Assembly (NCBI GenBank): GCA_905181935.1
Contig: CAJIZV010000001.1
Location: forward strand, 372,001 to 436,000
DNA from: an uncultured Amylibacter sp.
Lineage (GTDB): Bacteria > Pseudomonadota > Alphaproteobacteria > Rhodobacterales > Rhodobacteraceae
Length of the DNA stretch: 64,000 nt
Direction of reading: 5' to 3'
In this document: in pieces, positions 29,219-38,430 of the stretch
How the letters are laid out: each line of letters starts with the position of its first letter
Numbering within the stretch: position 1 is the first letter of the stretch
Position numbers and translations under genes: made by a program
Notes under the pieces: generated by a model
Seen by the model: the letters and a program-made list of their open reading frames with translations, nothing else
Told to the model about the DNA's origin: nothing
Database searches by the model: none

Positions 29219-30670
29219 ATGAATGAGCCCATGATCACTCCAACAGGTTTTCGTGAATATGATGTCCGCTGGAAATATCCTGATGATATTAACCTACAAG
29301 GAATAACTGCTTTGGGTTTAGGCTTAGGAACACAAATGTACTTACGCAATATTGAACCAATAATTGCAGTTGGAAATGATTATAGATCTTATTCTTTAGA
29401 TATTAAAAATGCATTAATGTTAGCCCTTATGCAGGCAGCTATACATGTAAAAGATATTGGAGCCGCCGTATCGCCAATGGCCTATTTTAGCCAATTTTAT
29501 TTGGACGCGCCTGCTGTTGCGATGAAAACTGCTAGTCATAATCCAAATGTTTGGACTAGCGTTAAAATGGGATTTGAAAGACCACTAACACACGGCCCTG
29601 ATGAAATGAATGGACTACGAGATATAGTTTTAACAGGTAATGGAAAACCTCGTGAGGGCGGTAAATATGAACGCATAAATAATGTGGGAGAGGCTTACAT
29701 ACAAGATTTAGTTGGAGATTTTAAAATGACACGGAAGTTACGCATAGTTTGCGCTACGGGCAATGGTACTGCTTCTGCGTTTGCTCCCCAAGTTTTAGAA
29801 AGAATTGGCGTTGAAGTGATCCCAAGTCATAATAAATTAGATTACATCTTCCCCCACTACAATCCAAACCCCAAAGCTATGGAAATGCTTCATGATATGT
29901 CAAACTCTGTTATAAATAGTGGAGCTGATTTAGCATTAGGTTTTGACGGTGACGGCGACCGCTGTGGTGTAGTAGACAATTTGGGACAAGAAATTTTTGC
30001 AGATAAAATAGGCGTTATTATGGCACACGATTTATCTAAAATTTATCCTAACTCAACATTTGTTGCTGATGTAAAATCAACAGGGTTGTTCAGTTCTGAT
30101 CCAGAACTTTTAGCCCTTGGGGCTAAAACAGATTACTGGAAAACAGGCCACAGCCACATGAAGCGTCGCGTAAAGAAACTTGGCGCACTGGCAGGATTCG
30201 GAAAATCTGGGCATTATTTTTTAGCCGAACCTATTGGTCGAGGTTACGATTGTGGAATGCGTGTAGCCGTTGAATTATGTAAATAATTAGATCGTAATCC
30301 AGACAAATCAATGGCATACCTTCACAAAGATTTGCCAAAGACTTGGGCAACGCCAACAATGTCACCTTACTGCCCAGATGAAGAAAAATACGATGTTTTG
30401 GATCGATTAGTTTTAAAATTAACTCAACATTTTAATTCAAGGGGCAAAATTGCAGGGCTTGAAATAACAGATATTATTACTGTGAATGGTGCTCGGATAA
30501 TTCTAAGCAATGGCGCATGGGGCTTAGTACGAGCATCTAGCAACACACCTAATTTAGTAGTAGTTTGCGAAAGTTCTGAAAGTGAAAACGAAATGTGATC
30601 AATCTTTTCTGACATAGATGCTATCATTAGAACAGAGCCTAGTCTTGGTGAATATGATCAGAAAATCTAA
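29219..30670 (+). pseudogene. Phosphomannomutase/phosphoglucomutase with two in-frame stops
   Basis: One uninterrupted reading frame of 484 codons (last is TAA 30668-30670) encodes an AlgC-type phosphohexomutase, but codon 356 is TAA (30284-30286) and codon 460 is TGA (30596-30598). Sequence on both sides of each stop stays fully family-like: active-site TASHNP, metal loop DGDGDR, sugar loop GKSGHYF before the first stop, and domain-4 VRASSNTPNLVVVCESS between the two. No frameshift or deletion is visible. Relatives have a sense residue before LDRNP and usually Arg after SESExEM, so TTA to TAA and CGA to TGA are the simplest changes. The shortened product lacks the phosphate-binding fourth domain. 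Either recent inactivation or sequencing error. Confidence 0.85.
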
Positions 30671-30689
30671 GTAACACATATCTTTAGTC

Positions 30690-31112
30690 TTACTTTATCC
30701 TGTAAGGAGGTTGTGGATTATTTGCTGGGTTTGAGTCAATAATTTTTATTTCTTCTAACTGACTGTTACCTATTAATTTTTGCAAAGAGGCTTCTAAAGA
30801 TAAAGCAAGATGCTGTTCATATACCTGATCATCGCCATTATAAAAGGCATATGACTTTATATGTTTGGCCTTTTTTTCTGGGTTATCAATAGTTGCTTTC
30901 GTCCAATAATATAGTTCATATTCATTGATACCATTTTCTTCTGCTTCCGCACAGTAGGCGCTAAATGCATCATAAGTGCAAACAAGTACCATCTGGTTAT
31001 CTTCCGCTATTTTTTTTAAACTAATAGAAAGACCTTGTTGCTGTGCACCTCTTAGATCTTCAGATATATTTTTAGATACCTTTATTCGCACTTGAAATAA
31101 CCATTTTGACAT
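30690..31112 (-). CDS. Uncharacterised small cytoplasmic protein
   Basis: 140 aa, no signal peptide or membrane segment, mixed alpha/beta with an acidic middle part (YCAEAEENGINEYELYYWTKATIDNPEKKAKH). I recognise no family. ATG 31112 is preceded by AGAGGT at good spacing; the open frame continues upstream only to a TTG. It converges with the broken phosphohexomutase gene and is divergent from the sbmA-like gene. Confidence 0.65.
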   Translation of the reverse strand: MSKWLFQVRIKVSKNISEDLRGAQQQGLSISLKKIAEDNQMVLVCTYDAFSAYCAEAEENGINEYELYYWTKATIDNPEKKAKHIKSYAFYNGDDQVYEQHLALSLEASLQKLIGNSQLEEIKIIDSNPANNPQPPYRIK

Positions 31113-31218
31113 TGATTTTACCTCTGAATTCGACAATATTTATTTAAATAAAGTCAAAAAATATAAGAATTTAACGAAAGTCTAATGTTCAGCAATCAAA
31201 ATAGTGTATTATAAAAAC

Positions 31219-32466
31219 ATGTTCAAATCTTTTTTCCCAAAACCAAATATCTTTTTCAGCTCATTAATATTGTGGATTATATTTTTAATTACAGTTTGGT
31301 ACTCTTTTGGTGCTTCTATTGGTGGTGCATTGGGGTTTGACCTGAGTAGTGCTAAACCAGTTATAGGTCTTGGCCATTTTATTACTGCAGAATTTTTATG
31401 GTTTGATGTATTTTATCTTTTTGGGGTTTTAATCTTTTATCTAGCATGGCGTACTTATAGTCCACATTTTTGGCAAAACTGGTCCATTCTAGGCTCAGCT
31501 CTTTTAATTTACTTATCCTACGCTTCAGTTCAAGTTTCTGTTATAATTAATGCTTGGTATGGGCCATTTTATGATGACATACAAACTGCACTTGCTGGTA
31601 ACGGTGACGTAAGTGTAACTCAACTTTATGGCCATTTTATAATTTTTTGCACAATTGCCTTTCCTTATATTGCTTTTATAATCGCGAATAGATTTTTCAC
31701 TTCACACTTTATCTTTCGTTGGCGCACTGCAATGAATGATTTCTATGTAACTCGCTGGAAACAAGTGCGCCATATTGAAGGGGCATCACAGCGTATACAA
31801 GAGGATACAATGCGCTTTGCCGCAATAATGGAAGGTCTAGGTGTAGCGTTTGTAGATTCAATTATGACATTAATTGCATTCCTCCCAGTTCTAGCTGCAC
31901 TTTCAATACATGTTGAATCATTACCAATTCTTGGTTCAATCCCGTATCCTTTGGTCACTTTATCAATTTCTTGGTCAATTTTTGGCACATTAGTCTTACT
32001 GCTTGCAGGCATTCGCTTGCCTGGGTTGGAATTTAAAAACCAACGCGTTGAAGCTGCTTTTCGTAAGGAACTAGTCTTAGGCGAAGACAATCAAGAAAAT
32101 GCTCAACCAATTGCTTTGCGTGATTTATTCTCTAATGTGAGGCGTAATTATTTTAGGATTTATTTACATTACACGTATTTTAATCTGTTTAGATATATGT
32201 ATATTCAAGCAGATAATGTAATCGCTTATATATTTTTAATACCAACAATTGTTTCTGGGCGCATCACACTTGGTATTATGAATCAAATTTTGCGGGCTTT
32301 TGGACAAGTGGCATCTTCATTTCAATTTCTGGTCTCTTCATGGACTACTATTATTGAATTAATTTCAATCTACAAGCGCCTCAAAGCTTTTGATGCAGCA
32401 ATAAATAAACAGCCATTACCCAAAATAGAACAAGATTTTGTAGAATCTGGCTCAAAAGAAATATAA
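31219..32466 (+). CDS. sbmA: SbmA/BacA-type peptide transporter
   Basis: Inner-membrane importer (415 aa) of the SbmA/BacA family, an ABC-exporter-like fold without an ATPase domain that takes up proline-rich peptides and other antibiotics using the proton gradient. Many hydrophobic segments are present, with the family stretches NAWYGPFYDDIQTAL, FRWRTAMNDFYVTRW and EGASQRIQEDTMRFA. A GTG five codons upstream is possible, but ATG 31219 fits the family start better. No ribosome site is obvious for either. Confidence 0.9.
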   Translation: MFKSFFPKPNIFFSSLILWIIFLITVWYSFGASIGGALGFDLSSAKPVIGLGHFITAEFLWFDVFYLFGVLIFYLAWRTYSPHFWQNWSILGSALLIYLSYASVQVSVIINAWYGPFYDDIQTALAGNGDVSVTQLYGHFIIFCTIAFPYIAFIIANRFFTSHFIFRWRTAMNDFYVTRWKQVRHIEGASQRIQEDTMRFAAIMEGLGVAFVDSIMTLIAFLPVLAALSIHVESLPILGSIPYPLVTLSISWSIFGTLVLLLAGIRLPGLEFKNQRVEAAFRKELVLGEDNQENAQPIALRDLFSNVRRNYFRIYLHYTYFNLFRYMYIQADNVIAYIFLIPTIVSGRITLGIMNQILRAFGQVASSFQFLVSSWTTIIELISIYKRLKAFDAAINKQPLPKIEQDFVESGSKEI

Positions 32467-32632
32467 AATAAATTCTTTTATAAATGAGCTATTACTGATT
32501 GGAGAATTCTGTTAAAAATCTTAATCTTAATCTAAATCTCAGCTTGAAATTTTAAAATACCAGCAACGTGGCCTGAAAGACAATGTGATTGGTACACAAC
32601 TCAACAAGTAGCAATAAGCCAATATTTAAAAG

Positions 32633-33463
32633 CTAAACTGAACTACGACTGCTATTGATTTGTTTTTTAGCAAGGGCAGTTATAAATAAGATTGTCATTA
32701 CTAAAACGATTGTTGGCGCAGGAGCACTATCTAAAAAAAAGCTAATATAGGTACCAAACAGCATTGAGGAACTGCATATTATTACTGATACCCATAGCAT
32801 CGTTGAAAACTTTCGAACTAACAGGAATGATATAGCACCGGGCGCAATCAACAAACTTATAGCTAAAATAAGGCCTGCAGCGGATAGTATGGCAATGATT
32901 GTGAGTGAAAGTGCAGCCAATAATCCATAGTGCAAAAAATTAATCCTAAGTCCTGATGTACGCGCCTGTATTGGATCAAAGCTATGCAATAACCAGTCTT
33001 TCCACTTAAGTATAAGTATTAAACTGACGCCAATTGATATAATACTAGCTGTCCAAAGCTCGTGTGGCTCTACTCCTAGTATGTTGCCAAATAGAATGTG
33101 ATCAAGATGCGCATTTGTCTCAATAGATACGTAAAGCACTATTCCTAAACCAAACATTCCCGAGAATACGACTCCCATTACGGTATCTTGCTTTACGCGA
33201 CAATTAGCCGACAGATATCCAGTAGTTAAAGCACAAGTCATACCAGCAATAAATGCCCCAATGATTAGGGGAGCACCTAAAATATATGCCAAAACGATAC
33301 CAGGTAAAACGGCATGGCTAACCGCGTCTCCCATTAACGCCCAGCCTTTCATGACCAAAAAACAAGATAATAAAGCACTTGGCACAGATACAATTAGTGC
33401 AATTAGAAATGCATTTTGCATAAACGCAAATTGAAAAGGTAACATTAAGGTTTCAAAACTCAT
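32633..33463 (-). CDS. sitD: Manganese/iron ABC transporter permease (SitD-like)
   Basis: ABC-3 family metal permease (276 aa) with about eight membrane helices. The family segment SCFLVMKGWALMGDAVSHAVLPGIVLAYILGAP is conserved. It is the fourth gene of the sitABCD-type operon, and its ATG overlaps the stop of the first permease gene by one base. Two different permeases in one operon is characteristic of Sit/Mnt rather than Znu systems. Confidence 0.87.
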   Translation of the reverse strand: MSFETLMLPFQFAFMQNAFLIALIVSVPSALLSCFLVMKGWALMGDAVSHAVLPGIVLAYILGAPLIIGAFIAGMTCALTTGYLSANCRVKQDTVMGVVFSGMFGLGIVLYVSIETNAHLDHILFGNILGVEPHELWTASIISIGVSLILILKWKDWLLHSFDPIQARTSGLRINFLHYGLLAALSLTIIAILSAAGLILAISLLIAPGAISFLLVRKFSTMLWVSVIICSSSMLFGTYISFFLDSAPAPTIVLVMTILFITALAKKQINSSRSSV

Positions 33464-34347
33464 TATTTAATCTCAGCTGTTAGTTCATCAGGTTTATGTT
33501 TTAGGGCATGCTTAGCTTTGCGTTTAGCCGCGACGAGCCCATATTTAGGAGCAAAAAAGAATGCTAAAAGAAAAATTAAAGTTTGTAAGCACACTATGAT
33601 GCCACCAGTGGCACCATTAAGAAAATAACTAATATAAGCACCAAAAAAGCAAGTACTTGATCCAATAGCCACAGACGTCATTATTAGCCGTGGAAACCTA
33701 TCACACAGTAAATATGCAGTTGCACCGGGGGTAACAACCAATGCAATTACTAAAAATGCACCAACTGTTTGCATTGCGGCAACCACAGATGCAGATAATA
33801 ATATAAAAAATATAGCCTTTAATAATCTGGGACGTAATCCAATAGTTAGCGCATGGGTTTCATCAAAAAAGACAATCATTAAATCTTTCCACTTTGCTAA
33901 CAAAATTGTTAATGAAACAAAGCCAATAATAGCTAATTGAATCGTATCTTCAGGTGTGATCGCAAGGATGTTTCCCATAGTAATAGTCTGAATTGACACC
34001 GACATCGGGTTAATTGACATAATAAAAAGGCCTAGGCCAAAAAATGAGGTGAAGATAAGACCAATTATAACATCAATCTTTAATCCTGACCTCTCGGAAA
34101 GGAAGAGCATGGCGCTAGCAGCAAGGCCCCCAGAAATAAATGCACCCAAAGCAAATGGTAAGCCAAGAATATAAGCACCCGCCACGCCAGGCACAACTGA
34201 ATGTGATAATGCGTCGCCGATCAGTGACCAGCCTTTCAACATCAAAAAGGAGGATAAAAATGCACAAACTCCACCAACAAGGGCAGACACGCACATGGCG
34301 TTAAGCATAAACATGTATGAAAACGGTTCTAGAAAATAATCCATCAT
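33463..34347 (-). CDS. sitC: Manganese/iron ABC transporter permease (SitC-like)
   Basis: ABC-3 family permease (294 aa) that pairs with the other permease. It contains [35 protein letters not shown] and a basic cytoplasmic tail [14 protein letters not shown]. It overlaps the ATPase gene by 4 bases. Confidence 0.87.
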   Translation of the reverse strand: MMDYFLEPFSYMFMLNAMCVSALVGGVCAFLSSFLMLKGWSLIGDALSHSVVPGVAGAYILGLPFALGAFISGGLAASAMLFLSERSGLKIDVIIGLIFTSFFGLGLFIMSINPMSVSIQTITMGNILAITPEDTIQLAIIGFVSLTILLAKWKDLMIVFFDETHALTIGLRPRLLKAIFFILLSASVVAAMQTVGAFLVIALVVTPGATAYLLCDRFPRLIMTSVAIGSSTCFFGAYISYFLNGATGGIIVCLQTLIFLLAFFFAPKYGLVAAKRKAKHALKHKPDELTAEIK

Positions 34348-35237
34348 TTTTTTGGATCTGTTCGCTGGGTTTTGTTACCGTATTGTACGAATGGACGTTC
34401 ATCATCAGAAAAAATTGTAAGCGTGCGTGCATCCTCATCGTCATGTAATTTATCGCCACCCAATGTAAAGTGCCTCAATACACCACCAAAAGCTTCTTCT
34501 AAGTTTTCCCTTGTAAAGGTTGTCTCAGTTGGACCATGACTAAGAACTGTACCTTTAACTAATACTGTGCGATCGCAAAATTCGGGTACGGATCCAAGGT
34601 TGTGTGTAGAAACTAACATCACACGACCCTCATCACGTAGTTCGCGCAAAAGGCTTATTATCTGTTCCTCTGTTTTTACATCAACTCCCGTGAATGGCTC
34701 ATCTAATAAAATCACTTGGCCATCTTGCGCAAGTGATCGAGCCAGAAAAACACGTTTGCGTTGACCACCTGACAATTCCCCTATTTGGCGAGTCCTGAAT
34801 TCTTGCATATTTACGCGATATAATGCCTCATTTACAGCGTCATGGTCGACTTTTTTTGGCCGTCTCAAAAAACCCATGTGACCATAGCGACCCATCATGA
34901 CAACATCTTCAACGAGAACAGGAAAAGTCCAATCAACCTCTTCTGACTGGGGAACATATGCAATAAGGTTTTTAGCCAATGCTGCGCTCACATCCTGGCC
35001 AAGAATTTTGATACTTCCTTTTGATGCCGGGACGAAGCCCATAATCGCCTTAAATAGAGTTGATTTTCCTGCTCCGTTCACACCAACCAGTGCTGTAATA
35101 GTACCCCGCGGAATCTCAAAACTAGAATTCCATAGGGCAGTGTGACCGTTCCTGTATGTTACTGTCACATCTTGTGCTGAAATGCCCATACTGGCTTTAT
35201 CATACTGGCGATTATGTTTTTTATTACTGTCAGACAT
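34344..35237 (-). CDS. sitB: Manganese/iron ABC transporter ATPase (SitB-like)
   Basis: ATP-binding subunit (297 aa) of the metal importer: Walker [11 protein letters not shown]-loop followed by [22 protein letters not shown] (typical of metal transporters), signature LSGGQRKR, Walker [14 protein letters not shown] polar C-terminal extension of about 45 residues ([14 protein letters not shown]) goes beyond the ATPase fold and could be regulatory. Confidence 0.88.
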   Translation of the reverse strand: MSDSNKKHNRQYDKASMGISAQDVTVTYRNGHTALWNSSFEIPRGTITALVGVNGAGKSTLFKAIMGFVPASKGSIKILGQDVSAALAKNLIAYVPQSEEVDWTFPVLVEDVVMMGRYGHMGFLRRPKKVDHDAVNEALYRVNMQEFRTRQIGELSGGQRKRVFLARSLAQDGQVILLDEPFTGVDVKTEEQIISLLRELRDEGRVMLVSTHNLGSVPEFCDRTVLVKGTVLSHGPTETTFTRENLEEAFGGVLRHFTLGGDKLHDDEDARTLTIFSDDERPFVQYGNKTQRTDPKK

Positions 35238-35315
35238 AATATTTCCTTTGGCGTGTCCTTAATAAAATTACCTATATTACATATGATACAGGTAAGCTTA
35301 TATATTTTTTATCAT

Positions 35316-36218
35316 TTATTTTATAGTAGATGTAAGCCCTTCTACAACTCTTCGAGAGGTTACATTCAGTAGGTCAAGGTATGTTGGAACCTCTCCATTG
35401 GCTTCACTCAAACTGTCGACATACAAGACGCCACCATATGTAACACCAGTTTCGCGTGCCACCTGCCTTGCCGGGGCGGTATTTACTGTACTTTCACAGA
35501 ATACTACCTGAATACCGTTCTCACGAACCCCGTCGATTACATTACGTATTTGCTTGGGAGTACCTACTTGATCCGCATTCATTGGCCATAAATATAATTC
35601 TTTCATCCCAAAATCACGCGCAAGATAACTAAACGCTCCCTCACAGGTTACTAGCCATCTAAGGTTTTGAGGAATTTCAGCAATCGCTTCACGAAGAGGC
35701 ATGATGGTTGCATGAAGTTTATCTTTATAAGATTCAGCATTTGCCTTGTAGATCTGGGAATTTTCTGGATCGTAAATAATAAATGCTTTAAGAATATTGT
35801 CTATGTAGATTATCGCGTTATCAAGACCCATCCACGCATGTGGATTCGGCATACCCTCATAACTTCCTGAGGAAATTGAGATGGGGTCGATCCCCACTGT
35901 TAGAGTGACTGATGGAACGTCCTTCATATTAGTAAGAAACTGTTCAAACCAGAGCTCTAAATTCATTCCATTCCACAATATCAGATCTGCATCGGACGCA
36001 CGCACAATATCTTGTGGGGTTGGTTCATACCCATGAATTTCAGCACCTGGCTTAGTAATAGAAACGACATCTGCTGCATCACCTGCAACATTCTTTGCCA
36101 TATCAGCAAGTACCGTAAATGTTGTTAAAACCTTCATGCGATCCTTTGCGAAAGCACTTGTTGAAGGAGATATTGTAATGAGAGTAAAAAGGGTGATCTT
36201 TAATAGTTTTGATATCAT
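35316..36218 (-). CDS. sitA: Manganese/iron ABC transporter binding protein (SitA-like)
   Basis: Periplasmic cluster A-I metal-binding protein (300 aa) with an N-terminal signal peptide ending near AFA-KD. Expected ligands are His62 (EIHGYEPTP), His127 (NPHAWM), Glu193 (TCEGAFSY) and Asp268 (YVDSLS). Glu rather than His at the third position, and no long His-rich loop, favour Mn2+/Fe2+ over Zn2+. It is the first gene of the operon; ATG follows AGGAAAAATAATA. A large dyad with a Fur-type core lies 27-69 bases upstream. Confidence 0.88.
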   Translation of the reverse strand: MISKLLKITLFTLITISPSTSAFAKDRMKVLTTFTVLADMAKNVAGDAADVVSITKPGAEIHGYEPTPQDIVRASDADLILWNGMNLELWFEQFLTNMKDVPSVTLTVGIDPISISSGSYEGMPNPHAWMGLDNAIIYIDNILKAFIIYDPENSQIYKANAESYKDKLHATIMPLREAIAEIPQNLRWLVTCEGAFSYLARDFGMKELYLWPMNADQVGTPKQIRNVIDGVRENGIQVVFCESTVNTAPARQVARETGVTYGGVLYVDSLSEANGEVPTYLDLLNVTSRRVVEGLTSTIK

Positions 36219-36244
36219 TATTATTTTTCCTATTCATATCTAAT

Positions 36245-36287
36245 AACTTTCTTATTGATAATGATTCTCATTAGCAATAAGAAAGTT
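36245..36287. promoter_or_regulatory. 43-bp dyad with Fur/Mur-like core upstream of sitA
   Basis: Inverted repeat with arms 36245-36264 and 36268-36287; 19 of 20 positions pair, and the outer 13 (AACTTTCTTATTG / CAATAAGAAAGTT) are perfect. The inner 19 bases, GATAATGATTCTCATTAGC (36257-36275), resemble the classic Fur box. Its position over the expected sitA promoter suggests a Fur-family (Mur or Fur) operator giving metal-dependent repression. The outer symmetry exceeds a single Fur box and may hold overlapping sites. Confidence 0.65.
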
Positions 36288-36329
36288 TAAAGAATAGCCT
36301 GTAATAAAGATTTATTCTTCTTCAAGTTC

Positions 36330-36462
36330 AAATTTCTTCCAAAGTGATTATGTAACTACCCTAACTTATTCATTCTCAATAAACCTACACGTGGAATAGA
36401 TGTTGGTTAAAAAATCTGTAAGCCACGCCTTAATGCGGGTCTCTCTGAACAAGGGCTAGCAG
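36330..36462 (+). pseudogene. Decayed fragment of a sugar ABC transporter ATPase gene
   Basis: The best part, 36372-36460, aligns with 47341-47429 inside the intact sugar-ABC ATPase gene at about 78 of 90 positions with two single-base gaps (hand alignment). Weaker similarity extends left to about 36330 (matching from about 47296). It covers the second Walker B region: it reads ILNKPTRGIDVG where the intact gene reads ILDEPTRGIDVG, then hits TAA and loses frame. The key Asp and Glu of Walker B are changed. It has the same orientation as the intact copy, about 11 kb away. Confidence 0.85.
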
Positions 36463-36561
36463 TGTTGAGGCTAGAAATGTGATCTCTGAATAGAGGCCAT
36501 TTAGATAAGAACTAACAAAATTAGTTTGAGTAAGTAATTAACTATATGCTCAGATTTAGAT

Positions 36562-38271
36562 TTAGTAACGCCCGTTGTTTCGAAAAACTTTGTCAATCTG
36601 GTTCTGGGCAGAGGTTAATGTATCTTGTATAGTTTTTTGATCATTTAACATAAGATATATTTCTTGTCCTAAAATGGATGCTATGTCATTGAACTCTGGA
36701 ATAGGAGGACGTGGCCAGACTTTAAGTGTACCTTTCTGTTCCATCTGATCAATCACCCGAAACATGCCAGAAATAGCCTGAACTTCAGGGTCAGCACTGG
36801 TAGAAAAGCGCGGACTCGTGAGATTACCACTCTGTACATATAACTTCATCAATTCAGGTCTAGTTAGGTATTCCATCACCTTCCAGGCCCGTTTTGCAGA
36901 CTCATCGTCCAGAGAGGCCGGCAATGTGAGGGCAAAGCCACCAACTGGGGATACGCGCTTGAGCCCTGGCTTGGCCGGATGTGGTGCAAAACCAACTTTA
37001 CCATGAGCTAGTGCGTTTTCGTCCAACTCGAACTTTGCCGCTCTGATAGACCAACCATAAGTCATAGCAGCTTGGCCGCGTGAAAATATCCCTATCCGTC
37101 TGTCCCAATCACACAATAGGCTTTCGGGGTGAGAAAAATTGAGAAGTTCACGCAAAAATTCTGCTGTTTCACGCCCAGCTATAGTGTTAATCAATGGACG
37201 ATAATTTGTGCTGGTAATATTGTCAGTGTCAAACCCATCTACCGTATGGTCTAAGTTGATAATAGGTGAACCAAAATCAGCCATAGTTTGTATGAATGTA
37301 TGAGCTACTGGCGTACCACGCCCAAAATTCATCACAACACCAGATAGGCCACGTTGCGATCCATTTAGAGTTTGAGCTGCATGCAAAAGTTCGTCAGTTG
37401 TGGATGGTATGGACAATCCAACATTTTTTAGAAGATCATTACGACAAAATAACAACTCCACTGTTGGTTGGATTGGAATACCAAACTGTTGCCCACGGTA
37501 ACGCGCTGCCTGCCATATTGTGTTGTGGAAATCTGATCCTCGATAATGGTGCTCTTTTATTAAATTATTCATAGGCATGATCGCACCACTGTCTGCAAGT
37601 TGCCCAATCCAAGGGAGATCTACAGCTACTATATCGTAGTATGAACGAACACGCCTCTGATTTTCCTGCATTTCTTCATGAAGCTGGTCGAGCGGAAGTA
37701 TTGTGAATTCAAATTGTGCGCCACAAAGCTCATTTAATTGAGAGGCTATTTTTTTTAGTGTAATAAAAGTTGGGTCTACCGGTCCAAGAATGCGTATAGG
37801 TTGGTCTTTTCCCACCCCAATCCTCATAGCACTAGGATAGGATAAAATTTTAGAAGCCATATAATGGCCACCAAAGTAAAAGTTTTCGTCAGCTTCTTCA
37901 GTCTCACTGTTTGAAAACCCAAAAGTCTCGCCAACAGTTCGTTTGAATTCTGCTGCATAATCTTGAAACTGATTTATCAGTTCGCGGGTTGGATGTAGTG
38001 AAAAAGATTTTCCAGATTTTGATCGTGGACGGCGCATTAAAAGGCCTTCACCGATCAGTTCGCCTATACGACGCATTGCCGTACCATATGGGACTTCTGC
38101 AGCATCCGCGAGCGAAGTAATAGTCAGGAGCTTACCATCCAAATGGCGCTCCATCGCATAGGAAATAATATTCCACCTTGCATCGATTGACCCCAATGCA
38201 GTGCGCTTATCTCTTAATTTTCGAAGGGATCCAACAAACGCCAGTACCCGTAACATTTCTTCCCGTGTCAT
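36562..38271 (-). CDS. Winged-helix/solute-binding-domain fusion, probable transcription regulator
   Basis: A 569-aa protein with no signal peptide. About residues 31-95 look like a winged helix-turn-helix (LLTITSLADAAEVPYGTAMRRIGELIGEGLLMRR). From about residue 158 to the end it is a family 1 extracellular solute-binding fold (IRILGPVDPTF, YYDIVAVDLPWIGQLADSGAI, YRGQQFGIPIQPTVELLFCRNDLL, GQAAMTYGWSIRAA). Cytoplasmic location plus a DNA-binding part suggest a regulator that senses a sugar-like ligand. The frame is open back to GTG 38310, but ATG 38271 is the first ATG; neither has a clear ribosome site. It is divergent from the GMC oxidoreductase gene. Confidence 0.78.
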   Translation of the reverse strand: MTREEMLRVLAFVGSLRKLRDKRTALGSIDARWNIISYAMERHLDGKLLTITSLADAAEVPYGTAMRRIGELIGEGLLMRRPRSKSGKSFSLHPTRELINQFQDYAAEFKRTVGETFGFSNSETEEADENFYFGGHYMASKILSYPSAMRIGVGKDQPIRILGPVDPTFITLKKIASQLNELCGAQFEFTILPLDQLHEEMQENQRRVRSYYDIVAVDLPWIGQLADSGAIMPMNNLIKEHHYRGSDFHNTIWQAARYRGQQFGIPIQPTVELLFCRNDLLKNVGLSIPSTTDELLHAAQTLNGSQRGLSGVVMNFGRGTPVAHTFIQTMADFGSPIINLDHTVDGFDTDNITSTNYRPLINTIAGRETAEFLRELLNFSHPESLLCDWDRRIGIFSRGQAAMTYGWSIRAAKFELDENALAHGKVGFAPHPAKPGLKRVSPVGGFALTLPASLDDESAKRAWKVMEYLTRPELMKLYVQSGNLTSPRFSTSADPEVQAISGMFRVIDQMEQKGTLKVWPRPPIPEFNDIASILGQEIYLMLNDQKTIQDTLTSAQNQIDKVFRNNGRY

Positions 38272-38284
38272 ATGCTTTATCTGT

Positions 38285-38346
38285 TTTGGACATTTACTAA
38301 TCCATACCACAAAGTATCAAAATCACGAACTGGAAAAATGTCCAAA
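38285..38346. promoter_or_regulatory. Paired inverted TTTGGACATTT sites in divergent promoter region
   Basis: TTTGGACATTT at 38285-38295 and its exact reverse complement AAATGTCCAAA at 38336-38346. The centres are 51 bp apart, close to five helical turns, so both face the same side of DNA. They lie between the regulator-like gene and the GMC oxidoreductase gene and are candidate binding sites for that regulator. Confidence 0.5.
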
Positions 38347-38430
38347 GTGGGTTTAGTTGGGATTTAGCCAATACCAAGGGTGTGCAAAAATAAAAAATAA
38401 AATTTTAATATCCTAGGTGGTGACACTATA

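Noticed and set aside
29219..30670. Stop-codon recoding (for example selenocysteine) in the phosphohexomutase
   Set aside because: Two different stops (TAA and TGA) at non-catalytic positions, no selenocysteine-type context known for this family; nonsense mutation is simpler.
36245..36287. The large dyad as a transcription terminator
   Set aside because: It lies upstream of sitA, no T-run follows on either strand, and the core matches a Fur-type box; an operator is the better reading.
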